From contig JAQNBH010000010.1 in the NCBI GenBank assembly GCA_028752905.1, forward strand, positions 20,084,422-20,148,421: DNA of 64,000 nucleotides, written 5' to 3'. Of this stretch, positions 10,440 to 22,400 are shown piece by piece; the first letter of the stretch is position 1, and every line of letters begins with the position of its first letter. Source of the stretch: Cladorhizidae sp. MBARI D1340-BT2. Lineage: Eukaryota > Porifera > Demospongiae > Poecilosclerida > Cladorhizidae. Below the pieces are notes generated by a model that made no database searches, was not told the origin of the DNA, and worked only from the letters and a program-made list of their open reading frames with translations. Both the position numbers and the translations under genes were made by a program.

Positions 10440-12060
10440 AGGTAGGAATTATTAAGATGCTGGTAAATGGTGCTATATTGCCACACTAACTCCTATTAGA
10501 CGTTGTTTGATGTGCGGATGAATTTCCTGGAGGTCATCAACCAGACATAAGACAATCCTTTACCTTGTCCAGCAGACCCCACCCTTGAGCTTTGAGCAAC
10601 TTAGTGTGACTCCTGTGCTCCTCTCCAGCACTGAGGCCAATGAAGCAAGTACATTCACATGCCTGGAATACAAACATCAGGAGGACTGCAATCCAATTGG
10701 CATGTGACTTTGGCTGCGAGACTTCAGCTAACATATGAAAGACACCACACTCTTTTCCCACCTGCACCCTGCCCTAAAGATAAGTGAAGTAAAGGGTGGA
10801 TTTATGATAAACTAGTTTACCTACAAACATTCATCTCAAAGCTTTAGGGTTACGCTTGCATCAGATCTTCCTTCAAAAATCATAGAAGCCTTCTCCAACG
10901 CATGTGGATCAATTACGACCAGCACATGAGGCAAGGAGTTTCTCTCTCACCATGACCACACCAAGCCAGTGTTGCACACAGAAGCAGAACTACTAGTTCA
11001 GGAGATGATGATGCAGGGCATGGCAGAGCACAATGTGTAACGAGTCACCTGCATGGGGAGTGGCGGTGCAGAAGAACACTGTGGAGCACCGACTTGGAAG
11101 CATCATGTAGCTGGTTGTCAGGAGGCTAGGACCCGCTTCCAGATGGATGCAGTGACGTCTCAAGAGCCGTGGCAACCGAGACAGAAGGAGCTGAGGGGAG
11201 AATGAACAAAGAAAATATGTGGCCGGGGGTGTCTCATGTTGCTGACCCTCTATGCTGAAAGGAAAAGATCGCCTCCTTTTCCTAACCACAAATAAGTAGT
11301 CATATCATAACTTAAGTGCATGACGTTCATTACCTACTAATATTCATACCTACACAGATTCCGGATGAGTGTGGCGAAACACGGTACTGAATTTGAAGAG
11401 CTAGATGGGTTGCAGTCATAAGCAGTTGGTCTCGTAGTTGGTTGAGTCTGTACAACTTATGCCATGATCTAGGGTGTGCCGTTGGAAAATGAGTCACGAG
11501 TTCCAACCAGCAGTGGCTATTATTCCTTGTCAGGTTCCTCAAGTCAGGAATAGAGGAATTCCTTCCGAGCCTGTTGTATTCTGCTTCATCCTGTCGCTCT
11601 ACTTTGTACTGCATGCTAGCTACCTATGATGAGAGTGTGTGTAGGAGGAGAGCATACTCTTAACTTGGATGCAGTGAAGCCGAGCTGATGACCACCACCA
11701 AGCATAAGGGAGCAAGCCAGACTCATGAATAGCATGGTTTCCCATGGAAATGCATCCACTGTTTCCAAGGTTATTACTTGGCTCATAATTATTACATCGC
11801 TCTTTCTGTCTGGTGTTGATGACCCTTACCTGCCAGTCCAGTCTGTGTGCTCACTTCACTTGCCAGGTATGAAGATGAGCTAATAGGATGGATGGAAACG
11901 GTGTCTGTAGGCACTCGGATAGCACCATAATTGTTGCTGAGCCTTGACCTGGTTAAGTTTGGTGGTGTTTTAGTAGTCTGGAGTTGATGACCCTTACCTT
12001 CCAGTGATAGCTAAACTATATTTCATTTTAGTACCTCTATGTAGCTATATTTCATTTTAG
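10440..12060. other. Mostly unassigned sequence with exon-like minus-strand blocks
   Basis: No domain is recognised. The best candidate exon lies at 11350-11614 and is listed separately. A second minus-strand block at about 11040-11190 follows a TCTCCCCTCAG acceptor-like site and ends at GCAG|GTGACT, but its translation is hydrophobic and unfamiliar. The rest shows no repeat or gene. Confidence 0.35.
11350..11614 (-). CDS. Possible exon of an unidentified gene
   Basis: The minus-strand frame is open for about 88 codons, with a mixed hydrophilic composition that looks coding: KVERQDEAEYNRLGRNSS, HCWLELVTHFPTAHP, SWHKLYRLNQLRDQLL and SPHSSGICV. It ends at a good donor, TAG|GTATGA (exon edge 11350), and can begin after GCATGCAG at about 11608. 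I do not recognise the family. It could be an isolated exon of a decayed gene or part of a mobile element. Confidence 0.3.
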
Positions 12061-12094
12061 TAACTCTATGCAGTTAAGCTATATTTAATTTTAG

Positions 12095-12335
12095 TTCTGT
12101 GGTGGTGCTGGTTGCTGGGCCAGACATCACTGTGGTGGTGCTGGTTGGTGGGCCAGACATCACTGTGGTGGTGCTGGTTGCTGGGCCAGACATCACTGTG
12201 GTGGTGCTGGCTGCTGGGCCAGACATCACTCTGATGGTGCTGGTTGCTGGGCCAGACATCACTGTGGTGGTGCTGGTTGCTGGGCCAGACATCACTGTGG
12301 TGGTGCAAGTGTTTGTTGCTGGGCCAGACATGGTC
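12095..12335. repeat. 33-bp minisatellite
   Basis: Seven units of TGTGGTGGTGCTGGTTGCTG plus GGCCAGACATCAC. Because 33 is divisible by three, several frames stay open and give spurious periodic peptides on both strands. Confidence 0.93.
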
Positions 12336-12684
12336 TAAGCTGCCGCTTCAGTTAAGGTCATCATTCTTGACATGCCTCAATCAATGAAATCATCCATAAG
12401 TCGTTATTATCGGCTGGGATTCCCGATCTCCACAATGGTAGAAAGACGTGATGGTGACCGGATCGGGCGCAAGGTCTCGTCGATAAGTTTGCTAATCTTG
12501 CCCACATGATACGTTGTCTGAAGTAGCACGATTATAGTGCATGACCTTGCACGACCTACCGACTACTGTGTTATGATAGCGCAGCGCGATCTATCGATGG
12601 CGCAGGTCGGTCGATAGTGCACAATATAATACATGCTTTTCAATGTTATTGAACTGTTTCTACTCTTTAAACGTATATATATTA
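12336..12684. other. No gene recognised
   Basis: This is single-copy-looking sequence between the 33-bp array and the hAT element. A minus-strand reading at 12409-12505 resembles a protein C-terminus, but there is nothing to anchor it. Confidence 0.35.
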
Positions 12685-13273
12685 CAGTGGAGTAGGAACA
12701 GGGGGGCAGCTGTCCCCCCAATATTACCAATGGGGGGCAGTGTCCCCCCAATATTACCAATGGGGGGGCAGTGTCCCCCCAATATATTCTCCATAAAATT
12801 ATGTTCACAGAGGCTAACAGCTATTACATGTGGCTAACACTTTATACACTTGTGGCTAACGCTATTCTCCATACTACTATATACAGGCTATTACATGTGG
12901 CTAACACTTCTACACTAATCAGTGCAGCTAGAATGTTCTATTTAGTGCACTATGCATAGCTGTAGTAGTGACTATATATGACTGAAAAAAGAAGAAAAAT
13001 AGACAACAGTCAGTTAGGCATCAAGTCCTTCTTTCGTCCCTCAGTGGAAGCACCTCCACTTGAAGGTATGTATACAAGTTAGCTATAATTATTAGTAGCT
13101 ATTGCTAAGTTGTCCCTTTTTATTGCTATGATGTTAAATTAAATTTGACAAGAGGTTGACAAAGAAGATTCAAATGATAGTGCTGAGGAAATGTGTTCTG
13201 ATACTGACATAAGTGAGTCTATTACTGGTAGCATCATCACTTCATCCAGAAACTCAACTGTGTGTAATAGTTT

Positions 13274-14041
13274 GTGTTGTACCAGAGGGACAATCAATCA
13301 GATGAAGCTTTGCTAACCAAAACAGAAAAAAATTATGGTTCTGGAAGAAATCTTCAGAAAAGGCACTTTCTCTCATCATGGTACAAGTCGTTCGCATGGA
13401 TTCACTTTTGCTCCGAATCATTAAAAGTATTTTGCTACTACTGTCAAGCAGCGGACAAATCAGGGGTTACAGTTATGAGCACAAAAGCCCAATCAGTCTT
13501 TAGTAGAGTTGGATATTCTAATTGGAAAAAAGCCACTACACGATTTAAAGAGCATGAGTGTTCTCTAGCTCACAGTGATGCTATAGCAGCTCATATTTCA
13601 ACAAGGTCTACACCTGTGTCTGAAATGCTTCAAAGTCAAGCTGATAGTATCCAAATTACCAGGAGACATAGTCTGATGAAGCAGTTTTCTGCTTTACATT
13701 ATTTATTACGACAAGGTATTTCTGTCAGAAATGACCATGCTGGTGGCTCTAATTTGACTGTTATGCTGCTCGATGAAAAAGCTTGGGTAGAAGCCAAAAA
13801 ATATCAGTCCCCAGAAATAATTAATGAAATTATTCAGCTAATGGCTCATAAAGTGTTACGTTCAATGATTGTCGATTTACTTCCTCAGCGGTGGTTTTCG
13901 CTCTTGGCCGACGAAACTAGGGATGTTTCCAATCGTGAACAGCTTGTTATTACTCTGCGATGGGTGTCAGAAAATTATGAGATTAATAAGGATTTCTTTG
14001 GCCTCATTCAAGTTGATGCCACTACAGCTGCTTGTCACTGA
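13274..14041 (+). pseudogene. hAT transposase N-terminal part: TTF zinc finger and DUF4371
   Basis: There are 255 open codons. Residues about 50-110 carry a TTF-type zinc finger: FCYYCQAADKSG, NWKKATTRFKEHECS and LAHSDAI, with the C-x2-C and H/C/H ligands present. Residues about 140-250 are DUF4371-like: RQGISVRNDHAGGSN, then WFSLLADETRDVSNREQLVI and LRWVSENY. The frame closes at TGA 14039-14041 and the following catalytic region (VRDMTEQGIF, VHCLAHCANCVYK near 14080-14210) lies in other frames. The true start may be upstream through a spliced leader near 13030-13170. Confidence 0.8.
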
Positions 14042-14342
14042 AACATTACTTACTTTCTTTAGGTATTCCTTTTGAGCTTTGCAGGGGTCAGGGATATGAC
14101 GGAGCAAGGAATTTTCAGAGGTCATATTAGTGGTGTTGCCAGACGATTTCAAGATGAAAACAGGTATGCTATTTCTGTGCACTGTCTTGCTCACTGTGCG
14201 AATTGTGTCTACAAGATGTTGCCAGAAATAGCAAGTGTATAAAGGAAGCCTAAGTCATCCAATTGATAAAATATTTACCAAAGAGGCAAATAGTATTTGA
14301 AAAAGTGCAAGAAGGCTCACCTAAATCAGGAATTCGCAGTCT

Positions 14343-14663
14343 TTGCCCACTGGAGCAATGCAAGCAATTCTTAATAATTATGAGTCACTTCAAGTAACTA
14401 TGGAAGCATCCTCACATGGTTCAGATGACTGCTCTAGGCGAGCTAGTGGTATAATAGCACTTATGGACAAATATAAAACCTACTTTGGCTTGAAGCTTTC
14501 TATACTAATTTTTAGTATTACAGAACAGTTGTCAGTTACACTCCAAGGAGTAAATACTACTGTTGATGATTGCTTTGCTGTCACCATTCACGCTCTGACC
14601 AAGTACAGAAATGATGAAATGTTCAAAACATTTTTTGAGGCTGTCAAGAAGAAGCAAGTGTGA
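14343..14663 (+). pseudogene. hAT transposase middle part
   Basis: There are 106 open codons. DDCSRRASGIIALMDKYKTY and FGLKLSILIFSITEQLSVTL match the region of ZMYM1-like hAT proteins that lies between the catalytic core and the dimerisation domain. The upstream text (ILNNYESLQVTM) is in the same frame. It ends in a TGA; further transposase-like sequence (VIDSIKGDLEKRFTQ) continues near 14780-14930 in a different frame, so this is a broken copy. Confidence 0.75.
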
Positions 14664-14982
14664 TGAACCAGTATTACCTAGGCAACGACGACTTCCAAGG
14701 AGATTAAATGATGGGTCAGAGGAGCATGCTTTTAGTTCTATAGAGTATATACCATTACAGAAAAGAGTATTTTGAAGTAATCGATAGCATAAAAGGAGAT
14801 CTCGAAAAACGGTTCACACAGATGATTTTTCTCTTTGTGAGAAGCATCGAGACTCTGCTGATTGATAGTGCTAATGGAAAACCAGTAACTCTGTCTGATG
14901 AAATTGTTGATCTTTACCAAAGGGATATTGACAGTTAAGGCTCCACCTTCAGCTCCTTCCAGATGCCATCAAATCGGTAAAT

Positions 14983-15300
14983 ATGGATGGAATTCCAGTT
15001 AGAGAAGTGACACGAATACAAACCATTTGTGATGTTTTTAACAAGCAACCCAGTTTGAAAAAATTTATTACAGAAGTGCATAAGCTATATCTAACCATTC
15101 CAGTCACTACAGCGCGCAACTTTTCTTCTCTTAAGCGTATCAAAACCTACCTGAGAAATTCGATGACGCAGCAACGCTTAAATCATTGCATGATGCTCAA
15201 CATACATCAGGACAGAACTGATGCACTCGATCTGAACAGCATTATGAAAGAATTTATTGAAACTAATGAAACACGTATAAACTATTTTGGACATTTCTGA
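14983..15300 (+). pseudogene. hAT transposase C-terminal dimerisation region
   Basis: There are 105 open codons ending at TGA 15298-15300. LYLTIPVTTARNFSSLKRIK and TYLRNSMTQQRLNHCMMLNI are the hAT dimerisation signature. The usual Ser-x-x-Glu-Arg run after TTA is shortened to TTARNFS, suggesting loss of two or three residues including the conserved acidic one. It ends 110 bp inside the right terminal repeat, as expected for the transposase C-terminus. Confidence 0.82.
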
Positions 15301-15410
15301 ATAATTATTATATACTATAATTATAAAGAATCTTCAAACATGTTGCATATAACTAACTATCTCGGATCAGGATCTGCCCCCCCAATATTTTTTTCCTTCC
15401 TACCCCACTG

Positions 15411-16167
15411 TATTATGTACATGCCACAACATACTTCACACCAACACCATAGGCTGAAGCAGCCCAAATAGTTCAGCAGTCTTGGCTACCTCGGAGCATG
15501 TTAAAAACCTACAAATGAACTTCTTACGAGTATAAATAGGAAGCAATAGCCTCAGGCTCATTAGTCATGAACTCGCTGACTGATCTATTCCACAATTATT
15601 AAAAAACTGATCAGTCGTGGACATTTGGGAGTCCAGCGCTATCAAGTCCTACGAATGTACAAGTTATGAAAACAACATAACCACGTATCTATAAATCTCG
15701 CTGTCCTTCGACATTAAAAATAAATAAATATGTATTACTTCCCAAATCAAGTATTCAGGGATCTTTCTTTGAGCCAAAATCGGCAACTTTGCGGTAAAAA
15801 GCTGCCACCGAGGGTCTTGGCCGAGATGGAGTTTCTCTTATAAGCCCACCAATACAGTATTTCGCTACTCCAAGTCAAGTCAACAACAATTAACACTTCC
15901 TGCGTGAACCCTTTTTGCAAGCACTCGTGTTGAGAGGATCTCAGCATTCGGTCCCGTGAGCCCTAAACCACACCCACTCCTGGAAATCCGCTCCCCCAAC
16001 TTGGCTCCTCTCAGGCCATCAATGTCGGCACCAATGACACCAATCTCTCACAACACTACTTATCTAATTTCACTTAAAATTTTCATTGTTGAGAACTGGA
16101 TACTAAAAAATTACTAAAACATCCTAAAAGAACACAAAACAGAACTTATAATAACAAAATCATGTTC
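15411..16167. other. No gene recognised
   Basis: This is intergenic sequence between the hAT right end and the coronin poly(A) signal. No domain or clear repeat is seen. Confidence 0.4.
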
Positions 16168-16173
16168 TTTATT
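16168..16173 (-). terminator. Coronin polyadenylation signal
   Basis: Reading minus this is AATAAA, 170 bp downstream of the coronin stop codon, giving a short 3' UTR. It is the only canonical signal noticed in this 3' UTR interval. Confidence 0.7.
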
Positions 16174-16342
16174 AAAACAAATAGGAACCCACTAGAGCGA
16201 ACAACACAACATTTCATAAACTTACATTTTATACAATTCATCATAAAAAATGAAAAAAAGGAGAAAAAATGAAAAGATGCTTACAACTTACACTAAGTAC
16301 AGACATAAGAACCCTGAGTATCAAGAGCAGTGGAGAAGACTA

Positions 16343-16432
16343 CTAGGCAGCTAACTCTTCCTCCAGCTCTTGCACTCTCTTCTTCAGTTTGGCGTTTTCC
16401 TCCTGAAGCCTTGCGTTTTCCTCTTGAAGTTT
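16343..16432 (-). CDS. Coronin exon 8, coiled-coil C-terminus (residues 429-457)
   Basis: It follows a CCTCCTTAG acceptor and reads KLQEENARLQEENAKLKKRV then QELEEELAA and TAG (plus-strand CTA at 16343-16345). Leucine/valine heptads fit the trimerising C-terminal zipper of coronins, which also contacts Arp2/3. The AATAAA follows 170 bp further. Confidence 0.92.
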   Translation of the reverse strand, partial: KLQEENARLQEENAKLKKRVQELEEELAA

Positions 16433-19400
16433 CTAAGGAGGGGTAGGGAGGGGAGGGAGGGAATAATTCGAGAACCCCGACAATTTGGTAAAGCAACCTT
16501 TTTTACTGCTTTGCAAGCACATGCACACACCACGCATGCACGCACACACACCACGCATGCATGCGCACACACAAGATAGCACACCACGCATGCAAGCACA
16601 TGCACACCACGCATGCACGCGCACACACACCACACGCACACACAAGATAGCACACAGTGTCTGCAGACGTAGCCAAATCTTGAAAAGTAGTTGCTAAAAT
16701 TAAGTGACCCATATCTGGCCTTGTCAATTGGACCACTCTATGCTGGCGATGCTAAGGTTTCCTGCTCGGCTCCTCCATAGAGTTGCAGTAGACTTCATGA
16801 CTTGCAGCTGGTGCTTATTTCACTTACCATAAGCTACATGTTTGCTCTGAGGTGTCCGGTCTCAAAATCAAAAGGCAAGCTACAAACTTGGACATTACTA
16901 ATTGAGCCTAGAGTTGGTGGAATTATTACAGTATGAATCTCGTCACAGCACTTCCTATAGTATCCTGGACACTTCTTATAGTATACCAGACACTTCCTAT
17001 AGTATACTAGACACCCGTATAGCTCCTTCAATATAAAATGAATAATTCATGACACACAAAATTGACTTGGAATAAGAGAGTATTATATTCTACAACATAC
17101 TTGTGCATTGGGGGAGGAGCCACTGGAGGCGGCTTTAGCCACTACTTTATCTTGCTTCGAACTGAACTAGAGACACAAAGATACAAAACACTTTCATCCA
17201 CACCATCACTACAAGGTTTGATTATATATGTAACATATGTGCATGGGGAGTGGGTGAAACAAAGCCACTTCAATTCATTGTTCTCTTCACTATATACCAA
17301 GGTCAACACTCATGATTAGAAGTGCCCAAGTGCCCAAACTACCTCATTCATCACTAAAAATAATAATTTTTATAAAAAAAAATTTTATCGAGCTCCGAGA
17401 CATCCGTATCTCACCCTAATCTCACCCTAAACCGAGCCCAATAACGTATCTATCACATTATCAAGTACACATAACAAAAATACCCCACACATAACAACCA
17501 CTTTATTTTAATTAGGCCAGGCCGCGATTCCATGTTTACATGGCAACCAGGCGGACTCGTGCATGCAATGTAGTACCTTACTGACCAGAGGACCTGGTCA
17601 GTAAGGGGTAGGGTAGGGTATGCAGGATATAGCACCCAGTCATAGCCAATGACTTTTAAGAAAGAACTTCATGTAGTATATATATGTATGTATACGTGTA
17701 TGTATATATATATATGTATGTATACATACATATACCGTAAAGTACGCAGCAAGCGCCCTCCACGTAGCAAGCGCCCACTAGGCTGTTTTCAGCGATCTAG
17801 GATTTTGTAGGGTTCATGTAGCAAGCACCCACTATATAGAAATTGATCGTAATATAAGCGCATGCGCCAAATTTTTTTCCTTTTCCCCTTCGCCCCCCCC
17901 CCTTTTTTTCCCCTCTTCAATTAAATTTTTTTAATTTTTTTTAATATAGACAACACAATGACTGAGGTAACAAAGTTAAAGAGTATATAAAATAGACAAA
18001 AGTTAATGCAGGCATGCCTCGCTTTCGAAATAGATTTATTCAACCGCACCGTGTGTGCAATAATACGCACGCATTCCGCTGTCGTCTGTTCGCTGTCGTC
18101 TGTTCAGAAAAAATCATATTTTTAATTTTTGATTGTGCCACCTTGGCAGAACTGTTACCTGTAAATGAAAATGTCATGCAGGACAAAAAGCTTTACTGTT
18201 TCTGCCTCACATCCATAAATAAGCCCTTTAAAGAGAAAATGAAAGAGTTGTGGATGGAATGGCTTAGGACTTGCAACAGTAGAACATCCCATGGCAATCT
18301 CAAGCAGCCCTCAAGACAACAACAGCCCTCAAGACAACAAGCCATTAATTGGGTCTCTGCTGCGCCTGGGAGTCAATTCCACGAAATTTGATAGTTCCTT
18401 TCTCTCTTGTGACATCTCCAACAGCATTGATGGCTCTGAGGATAGTCTAATTAGAGATTGCATTCCGACGCTGAGCGAAAACAGAGAGATCGCTGATTTG
18501 GATGAAGATGTGAACGACTTGGCGTCTTTCAGTAAACCCGAGGAATAGTACTAGCTAAATGTTAGTTTCCAGAACAAAATAACATTTTACCCTACCCTAG
18601 ACTAGAGATGATATTAACTCTTCGACTTTATTTTGTTTCAAAACAGCCCAATGTGTGTTATTAAGAATTGTTTCACCAATATCACGAGGCAAGCGCCCAC
18701 TACATGTAGCAAGCGCCCACACCTACGATTTGGGGGTTGAAAGGTAAGCGCCTGTGGGCGCTTGCTGCATACTTTACGGTATATACATATATATATATAT
18801 ACAGTGACTTTATTTCAATGTTAAAATGTTTTTGGACGGTTTCTATTATCAATTAGCTGTTCCAGGACTCAAGTGACTCTGTGGGCTACACACTGCCAAC
18901 AGCTAAAGCTCTGGGCGCTATCAATCTCGTGTATTAACTGATGCCTTGTTGAGTTCTTTTGAGTTGCACTGGCAAATAATAATAACCACAATAATCTGAT
19001 GTGTGGTTTGCATTGTAATAGACCACAAGTGCAAATTAGATATTCACGAGTCCAAAAGCTCTCTCTCTCTGACAAAAATAAACAACAAAAGAAAACAAAA
19101 AACACCAAATAATAAATAATACCAATAATAATACTAATACTACTACTACTACTACTACTAATAATAACAATATAACAAGAACAGGCAGGCATCCCACATA
19201 CATGTAGGTGTGGTCAGTTGAGAAGCATGCCACTAGCAGTGCATGAAGATAACACTTACAATCTGACTCTCTTCCAATGTCATTTCACAGAGTCCACTCT
19301 TGCTGAATTTGATTAGCCAAGGGTCCATGTCTTTTCCAGAGATCCACTCATCTGCTTGGAGGGCCGGCTTTCCAGCCTCACAGGGGGGAAAGAGGTCGTC

Positions 19401-22400
19401 TTGAAACATCTCGGACTGCAATGGACGGACACATGAAGGAAGAGTGCGAGGGAGAGAAATTGGAGGATAGCAACAGTATGTACCCAGCCTGATCCTACAG
19501 TGTACCCAGCCTAATCCTACAGTGAAGGGGGTGGGGGTACGCAGCCTGATCCTACAGTGAAGGGGGTACCCAGCCTAATCCTACAGTGAAGGGCGAACCT
19601 AACCCTACAGTGAAGGGGGTACCCAACCTAATCCTACAGTGAAGGGGTACCCAGCCTAACCCTACAGTGAAGGGTTGCTAAGTGTACCCAGCCTAACCCC
19701 ACAGTGAAGGGTTGCTAAGTGTACCCAGCCTAACCTCACAGTGAAGGGTTGCTAAGTGTACCCAGCCTAACCCCACAGTGAAGGGTTGCTAAGTGTACCC
19801 AGCCTAACCTCACAGTGAAGGGTTGCTAAGTGTACCCAGCCTAACCCCACAGTGAAGGGTTGCTAAGTGTCCTAACCCTACAGTGAAGGGTTGCTAAGTG
19901 TACCCAGCCTAACCCCACAGTGAAGGTTTACTAAGTGTACCCAGCCTAACCCCACAGTGAAGGGTTGCTAAGTGTACCCAGCTAACCCCACAGTGAAGGG
20001 TTGCTAAGTGTACCCAGCCTAACCCCACAGTGAAGGGTTGCTAAGTGTACCCAGCCTAACCCCACAGTGAAGGGTTGCTAAGTGTACCCAGCCTAACCCC
20101 ACAGTGAAGGGTTGCTAAGTGTACCCAGCCTAACCCCACAGTGAAGGGTTGCTACAATGTGTACCCAGCCTAACCCCACAGTGAAGGGTTGCTAAGTGTA
20201 CCCAGCCTAACCCTACAGTGAAGAGTTGCTATAAGTGTACCCAGCCTAACCTCACAGTGAAGGTTTGCTAATAGAAGATGTAACAAAATAGTGTAACTCC
20301 CGAGACAGCCCAAGTACTATACCTGCCCCTGCTAGACCACTCCCTCTCACCTTCCTGGGAACACACATGGAGATGGGCTCCACAAGACCTTTTCCGTGCA
20401 CTTTGTAAAAGCGCTGCATCTCGCACCTCTTGACGTCCAGGTTCTTCTTGGGCATGTACCCACATCCTCGCTGAGGCTGCGTGCTCTGGTACATGCTGAG
20501 GAAGTGGACAAAGGGTGGGTGGTCGTTGATCTCAAAGAACTTGATCTGAGTGTCGCCCTGGCAACAACAACAACAAACAAATATTTAAAGAACGAAATTT
20601 AAGCTCCATGCAAAAAGAGAGAGCATGTGTTAACTCCTTAACTCTTTCACCGCCAACTTTAGCCCATAACCTTTTTTCTCTTAAAAAAAATATATATTTT
20701 TGAATTTCATAACTTTTTTTTTTACAATTAAATTTTGAAACAAAGCATATCATTCGATTGCAAATTGAAAGAGCTATAACTTGGTATATGAATCAGCTCT
20801 ATTGAAGCAGGCAAACAAAAGTTATGCATCTCTATGTCTACAACAGTAAAAAAAGTCACTAATAACAGAGATCCATCCAGGAGCGACTTTTTTCCTCTAC
20901 TCCGTAGGATTTTGATTGATAGCGAGTCTGCAGTAGATGGCTCTGCAGCTTTCCACCGAAGAAGAGCCTCCCGAAGCTATCAGGACGGTCACAGACAAGT
21001 AAAGTCATCATTGTAATATATATATATATATTTTTGTTGCCGTGACCAGTTCGGAATCACGTGCTACCTGGAATTTTTCTTTGATTGTATTTTTAACGTT
21101 TAGAGCTATCTTTCGCGTACCCCCTGGTAAAAAAATTAAATATGTAGCTTGTTCGCATAATTAATTTTTACGCGAGTGATGTCGAGTTTGCGCCTGTAGG
21201 CGCTTATGGCGGTAAGGTGGGCACCAGGCAGAGAATGACATTACGTATGTACAGGATGAGATGCAGTTCGAGCCGAACATTGCTAGGATGTGAACATTGC
21301 TAGGATGTGAACATTGCTAGGATGTGAACATTGCTAGGATGTGAACATTGCTAGGATGTGAACATTGCTAGGATGTGAACATTGCTGGGATGGCGCATCT
21401 CTAAGCAAACATGTTCTTTACCAAAAAATTAAATGAAAAAACAATAACATGTCAATCCTTGAAATGGTAAGCATTGAAGGGGCAGACTTATTTGTGGTTT
21501 GTTGTAGTCATTAGAGTCTTATCTATGACTTTCCCTAACTTCTCAAACTGAATGGAAATTTGATAGGCTGCAGTTTGGTATAAGAAGCAGTCCAGTTGAA
21601 GTAAGCTACGCAACGCTGCGTCCTACACGTCTGCAACAAAAGTTACAGCCAAGAGATCCCTCGAGGAGCGCCTCCTTGCTCAAGATTGAAGGCACTGAGA
21701 GTAGTTCCTGGCAATGCGTGCCTGTGCAGCTTTCCATCGAAGAAGAACTTCCAGAAACAGAGAAAAAGCAAGGGGAGACTGATCTTTCACGAAGGCAGTT
21801 GCAATCGTCACTCATTAAAAAATCTTCTTTAATTTCACTTGCTCTCATCGTCCAACCTGAAATTAAGTTTGAAACTAAGCATTTACAATCAGTAGAGCGT
21901 CTATTGGGTATGTCCATATGAAGATGGGACACGTAATACAAATTCTTCGATATAAACCCTCCCCTTCTGAGGATGTCTGAGCTTTGGGGCTTTGGGTTAA
22001 AGAGTCAGCAGCACTTGCTTCCATGTGTGTGCAAGCAGTACACTGTGACCTCCTCTGGTTTAGCCCCCCTCCCCTCCCAAGTGACACTTAACAGTGAACA
22101 GGTGCAGCATTTTAAATAATGCACACCCACAAAGTACTTTCTAAATAATGCACCCTCAACATGTTAACCAATGCTTTTCTAAATAATGCACACCCACCAA
22201 CATTTTCAAATGAACCTTGGTATATATGTATACACACTTTTAGACACGGCCAGAGGATGGAAGAGAACCAGTCGAACTCAGGACCAGATTAAAGTTTCTT
22301 GGTGTAATATTGAAGGATGAAGCCAGTGGACCCACTCAAGGGGAGACAGTTGCATTTTGGGTGGGGGGGGGGGGGATGACCCACATGGTTTTTGTTGTTG

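Larger units (their letters stand above)
12685..15410 (+). mobile_element. hAT-superfamily DNA transposon, ZMYM1/DUF4371-like, decayed
   Basis: The termini are CAGTGGAGTAGGAA at 12685 and its near-perfect inverse TTCCTACCCCACTG ending at 15410, a hAT-like CAGNG...CNCTG terminus. Both ends are followed inward by G-rich (left) or C-rich (right) runs and AATATT. Just inside the left end, a roughly 36-bp block (GGGGGCAGTGTCCCCC then AATATTACCAAT) is repeated three times. The flanking 8-mers (ATATATTA and TATTATGT) do not match, so the target duplication has decayed. The interior encodes transposase fragments on the plus strand. Confidence 0.85.

Noticed and set aside
9911..10486. 191-codon Ser/Thr/Pro/His-rich minus-strand frame
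   Set aside because: It coincides with the 27-bp minisatellite; mucin-like appearance is produced by the repeat.
12409..12505. Possible protein C-terminus on the minus strand (KLIDETLRPIRSPS)
   Set aside because: Short, without a defended splice acceptor or family; equally open frames exist on the other reading.
16834..16900. Extra coronin exon ending at ATG|GTAAGT (minus strand)
   Set aside because: It has a good donor, but the readings contain stops or an unfamiliar peptide, and the eight-exon model already gives a full-length protein in frame.
18869..19233. Hydrophobic minus-strand frames resembling membrane proteins
   Set aside because: They arise from a TAC/TAA microsatellite inside coronin intron 6.
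20268..20602. Alternative frames over coronin exon 5
   Set aside because: Only the frame with the coronin signature and matching phase-0 splice sites is supported; the others are shadows.
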